14,509 nucleotides of DNA from an uncultured Clostridia bacterium. Lineage in GTDB: Bacteria > Bacillota > Clostridia > Christensenellales > Borkfalkiaceae. Each line of letters starts with the position of its first letter. The stretch's first letter is position 1. Positions 12,772 to 14,509 of the stretch are shown here, piece after piece. The stretch covers positions 1-14,509 of the forward strand of contig CANQCA010000030.1 of assembly GCA_947589585.1 (NCBI GenBank), given 5' to 3'. The translations under genes were made by a program, and so were the position numbers. The notes beneath the pieces were generated by a model. The model had not been told where the DNA came from and searched no databases. It saw only the letters and a list, made by a program, of their open reading frames with translations.

Positions 12772-12803
12772 CAAGCCGTGCACAGGTGCACAGCTTGTTT
12801 TTT
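12772..12803 (+). terminator. Intrinsic terminator just before the decarboxylase ribosome site
   Basis: CAAGC (12772-12776) pairs with GCTTG (12793-12797) and GTGCA (12778-12782) with TGCAC (12787-12791), with one C/A mismatch and a CAGG loop; six T's follow (12798-12803). The ribosome site GGAGG (12807-12811) starts four bases later, so the terminator decides whether the operon is transcribed from this promoter. Confidence 0.82.
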
Positions 12804-12830
12804 ATCGGAGGGAGAAAATTGGAGCAGCAA

Positions 12831-14279
12831 ATGAAAAAACCCGATCAAACAAAGGCCCCCATCTACGAGGCCTTGAATACCTTCCGAGAGATGCGCGTCG
12901 TCCCCTTCGATGTACCCGGCCACAAACACGGCAAGGGCAACCCCGAGCTCACGGCCTTTTTGGGGGAAAAATGCGTCTCCATCGACGTGAACAGCATGAA
13001 GCCCCTCGATAACCTCTGCCACCCCGTCTCCGTCATCGGGGAAGCGGAGCGGCTGGCCGCGGACGCGTTCGGCGCAGCACACGCCTTCCTCATGGTGGGC
13101 GGGACGACGAGCTCGGTGCAGACGATGGTGCTCACCGTCTGCAAGCGCGGGGATAAGATCATCATGCCCCGTAACGTGCACAAGAGCGTCATCAACGCCC
13201 TCGTTCTGTGCGGGGCAGTGCCCGTCTATGTCAATCCCGAGGTGCATGCGGAGCTTGGTATTTCCCTCGGCATGAAGCGGGAGAAGGTGGAAGAGGCCAT
13301 TCGCAAAAATCCCGACGCCGTCGCCGTTCTCGTCAACAATCCCACCTACTACGGCGTGTGCAGCGACCTTGCCGCGATCGTCAAAATGGCGCATGAGGCG
13401 GGCATGTACTGCCTTGCGGACGAAGCGCACGGCACGCACTTCTACTTCGGAGAGGGCATGCCCATCTCCGCCATGGCCGCGGGCGCGGATATGGCCGCCG
13501 TCTCCATGCACAAGAGCGGCGGAAGTCTCACCCAGTCCAGTCTTCTTCTCACGGGCCCCAACGTCAACGAGGGATATGTGCGCCAGATCATCAATCTCAC
13601 GCAGACGACCTCGGGGAGCTATCTTTTAATGTCCAGCCTCGATATCTCGCGGCGCAACCTCGCCCTTCGGGGGAAACAGGTCTTTGCACGCGTCGTCGCC
13701 ATGGCCGATTATGCCCGCGAAGAGATCAATGCGATCGGCGGCTACTATGCCTTCGGGAAGGAACTCAACAACGGCGACAGCATCTATGATTTCGACCCGA
13801 CGAAGCTCTCCGTCCACACCCGCGATATCGGCCTTGCGGGCATCGAGGTCTACGATATTCTCCGCGACGAATACGGCATCCAGATCGAATTCGGCGATAT
13901 CGGCAACATCCTCGCCTATCTTTCCATGGGCGATCGGCCGCAGGAGCTCGAACGCCTCGTGAGCGCCCTTGCCGAGATCCGCCGCCGCTATCAAAAGGAC
14001 AGCAAGGGGCTCTTGAGCGAAGAATATATCGACCCCGTCGTCGTCATGAGCCCGCAGGAGGCCTTCTACGCAAAAAAGAAGAGCGTCCCCCTCGCCGAGA
14101 GCATCGGCGAAGTCTCGAGCGAATTCGTCATGTGCTATCCCCCGGGGATCCCCATTCTGGCGCCGGGCGAGCGCATCACGAAGGACATTCTCGACTACAT
14201 CGAATACGCCCGCGCAAAGGGCTGTTCGCTCACGGGCTCGGAGGATCTGAGCGTGCGCAATATCAACGTTCTTGCCTAA
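12831..14279 (+). CDS. speA: PLP-dependent Orn/Lys/Arg decarboxylase, probably arginine decarboxylase
   Basis: A 482-residue enzyme of the short (clostridial/SpeA) group of fold-type I Orn/Lys/Arg decarboxylases. Marks: RVVPFDVPGHKHGKGNPEL near the N-terminus, VGGTTSSVQTMVL, LADEAHGTHFYF with the cofactor-binding Asp, the lysine that holds PLP (Lys228 in SMHKSGGSLTQSS), and the C-terminal MCYPPGIPILAPGERI. Substrate is inferred: speE follows at once, so arginine to agmatine for polyamine synthesis is the likeliest, but lysine or ornithine cannot be excluded. Start choice is open: ATG 12831 has GGAG at 12821-12824; an in-frame TTG at 12819 has the better GGAGG at 12807-12811 and adds four residues; a GTG at 12786 lies inside the terminator and is rejected. 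Expression would depend on readthrough of that terminator. Confidence 0.93.
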   Translation: MKKPDQTKAPIYEALNTFREMRVVPFDVPGHKHGKGNPELTAFLGEKCVSIDVNSMKPLDNLCHPVSVIGEAERLAADAFGAAHAFLMVGGTTSSVQTMVLTVCKRGDKIIMPRNVHKSVINALVLCGAVPVYVNPEVHAELGISLGMKREKVEEAIRKNPDAVAVLVNNPTYYGVCSDLAAIVKMAHEAGMYCLADEAHGTHFYFGEGMPISAMAAGADMAAVSMHKSGGSLTQSSLLLTGPNVNEGYVRQIINLTQTTSGSYLLMSSLDISRRNLALRGKQVFARVVAMADYAREEINAIGGYYAFGKELNNGDSIYDFDPTKLSVHTRDIGLAGIEVYDILRDEYGIQIEFGDIGNILAYLSMGDRPQELERLVSALAEIRRRYQKDSKGLLSEEYIDPVVVMSPQEAFYAKKKSVPLAESIGEVSSEFVMCYPPGIPILAPGERITKDILDYIEYARAKGCSLTGSEDLSVRNINVLA

Positions 14280-14291
14280 GGAGAAAACGCC

Positions 14292-14509
14292 ATGGAGCTA
14301 TGGTTCAGCGAATTTCACGCACCCGACGTCAAGCACTCTATCAGGGTGGACCGCCACCTTTACTCCGAGAGGAGCGACTTTCAGCAGATCGATATCTTCG
14401 ACACCCCCGAGTTCGGGCGGGTGCTCGCCCTGAACGGCAACGTCATGCTCACCGAACGCGATGAATTCATTTACGACGAGATGATCACGCACGTACCCAT
14501 GTCCGTGCA
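14292..14509 (+). CDS. speE: Spermidine synthase, N-terminal part (3' partial)
   Basis: The frame starts at ATG 14292, after AAGGAG (14278-14283) that overlaps the stop codon of the decarboxylase gene, and runs off the window end with 72 codons read. It transfers an aminopropyl group from decarboxylated S-adenosylmethionine to putrescine. The visible part begins MELWFSEFHAPDVKHSIRV and continues through SERSDFQQIDIFDTPEFGRV, LALNGNVMLTERDEFIYDEM and ITHVPMSV, which is the N-terminal beta domain and the start of the catalytic part (LNG.VMLTERDEFIYHEM is a family signature). The 12-nt gap to the decarboxylase gene means one operon. The methyltransferase-like core lies outside the window. Confidence 0.95.
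   Translation, partial: MELWFSEFHAPDVKHSIRVDRHLYSERSDFQQIDIFDTPEFGRVLALNGNVMLTERDEFIYDEMITHVPMSV

Larger units (their letters stand above)
12493..12803 (+). ncRNA. Structured RNA / long leader upstream of the decarboxylase gene
   Basis: A noncoding stretch of about 310 nt between a strong promoter and an intrinsic terminator. Its core is closed by a 14-bp helix: 12501-12514 (ACTTTTACGCTCTT) with 12689-12702 (AAGAGTGTAAAAGT), one G-U pair, no mismatch. Inside are further stems: 12516-12521/12527-12532; GGACC/GGTCC (12531-12535/12571-12575) enclosing CTCCC/GGGAG (12537-12549); GCC/GGC at 12579-12588; TTATTGA/TCAATAA (12601-12607/12684-12690) enclosing a perfect TCGAGA-TAAA-TCTCGA hairpin (12608-12623), GGTTA/TAACC (12636-12650) and CCGCA/TGCGG (12649-12671). 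Some share bases, which suggests alternate folds. I do not see lysine, T-box, SAM or guanidine signatures. The size, long closing helix and clostridial setting recall the raiA-motif RNA, but I cannot confirm that. A riboswitch for the next gene is the other option. Confidence 0.7.

Noticed and set aside
12493..12803. Lysine riboswitch, T-box, SAM riboswitch, guanidine (ykkC) riboswitch, 6S RNA or tmRNA
   Set aside because: I looked for the conserved cores, such as the T-box AGGGUGG, and for a tmRNA tag frame or the long bubble duplex of 6S RNA, and found none. A covariance search would be needed to be final.
1..14509. CRISPR array, prophage, transposase or tRNA genes
   Set aside because: No regularly spaced direct repeats, no integrase or transposase motifs, and no cloverleaf with GGTTCRA-type arm were seen on either strand.

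Overview
The window looks like a chromosomal segment from a GC-rich member of the Bacillota (class Clostridia, gut-type lineage). Supporting this are a CdaA-type diadenylate cyclase, a comEC-holA pair, upp, a speA-like decarboxylase followed by speE, sigma-A-like promoters (TTGACA/TATAAT, 17-nt spacers), strong GGAGG ribosome sites and GC-rich dyad repeats between genes. No phage, transposase, CRISPR, tRNA or rRNA is visible. The species cannot be named from the sequence.

Layout. (1) 1-785, plus: the end of an IscU/NifU-like Fe-S scaffold gene, coupled by an ATGA overlap to an Rrf2/IscR-type regulator; the pair stops at a bidirectional terminator (802-835). (2) 853-4870, minus: one tight operon reading cdaA, a 37-codon micro-ORF that looks like only the membrane anchor of CdaR, a divergent DUF1015 protein, an aspartate kinase, and a two-helix membrane protein of unknown function. 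(3) 5945-7933 and 4965-5948, minus: comEC with a degenerate C-terminal nuclease-like domain, coupled to holA. (4) 8171-11159, plus: a membrane-anchored M4 metalloprotease with almost no propeptide, then a serpin lipoprotein. (5) 11189-12412: upp on the minus strand between two GC-rich inverted-repeat elements. (6) 12458-14509, plus: a strong promoter, a highly structured RNA of about 200 nt closed by a 14-bp helix, an intrinsic terminator directly before the ribosome site, a speA-like decarboxylase and the start of speE.

How the genes work together. The two halves of the Fe-S pair probably build clusters and sense them. The cdaA operon joins c-di-AMP synthesis to amino-acid metabolism (aspartate kinase), but its regulator CdaR appears cut down to a 37-residue peptide and glmM does not follow cdaA. 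The protease and serpin are both exported and held at the cell surface. The last block is a polyamine operon whose long structured leader either is an independent non-coding RNA or controls readthrough into the decarboxylase gene.

The most interesting items are the CdaR-anchor micropeptide, the structured RNA before the decarboxylase, the ComEC and DUF1015 proteins that have lost their signature residues, and the propeptide-poor M4 protease beside a serpin.
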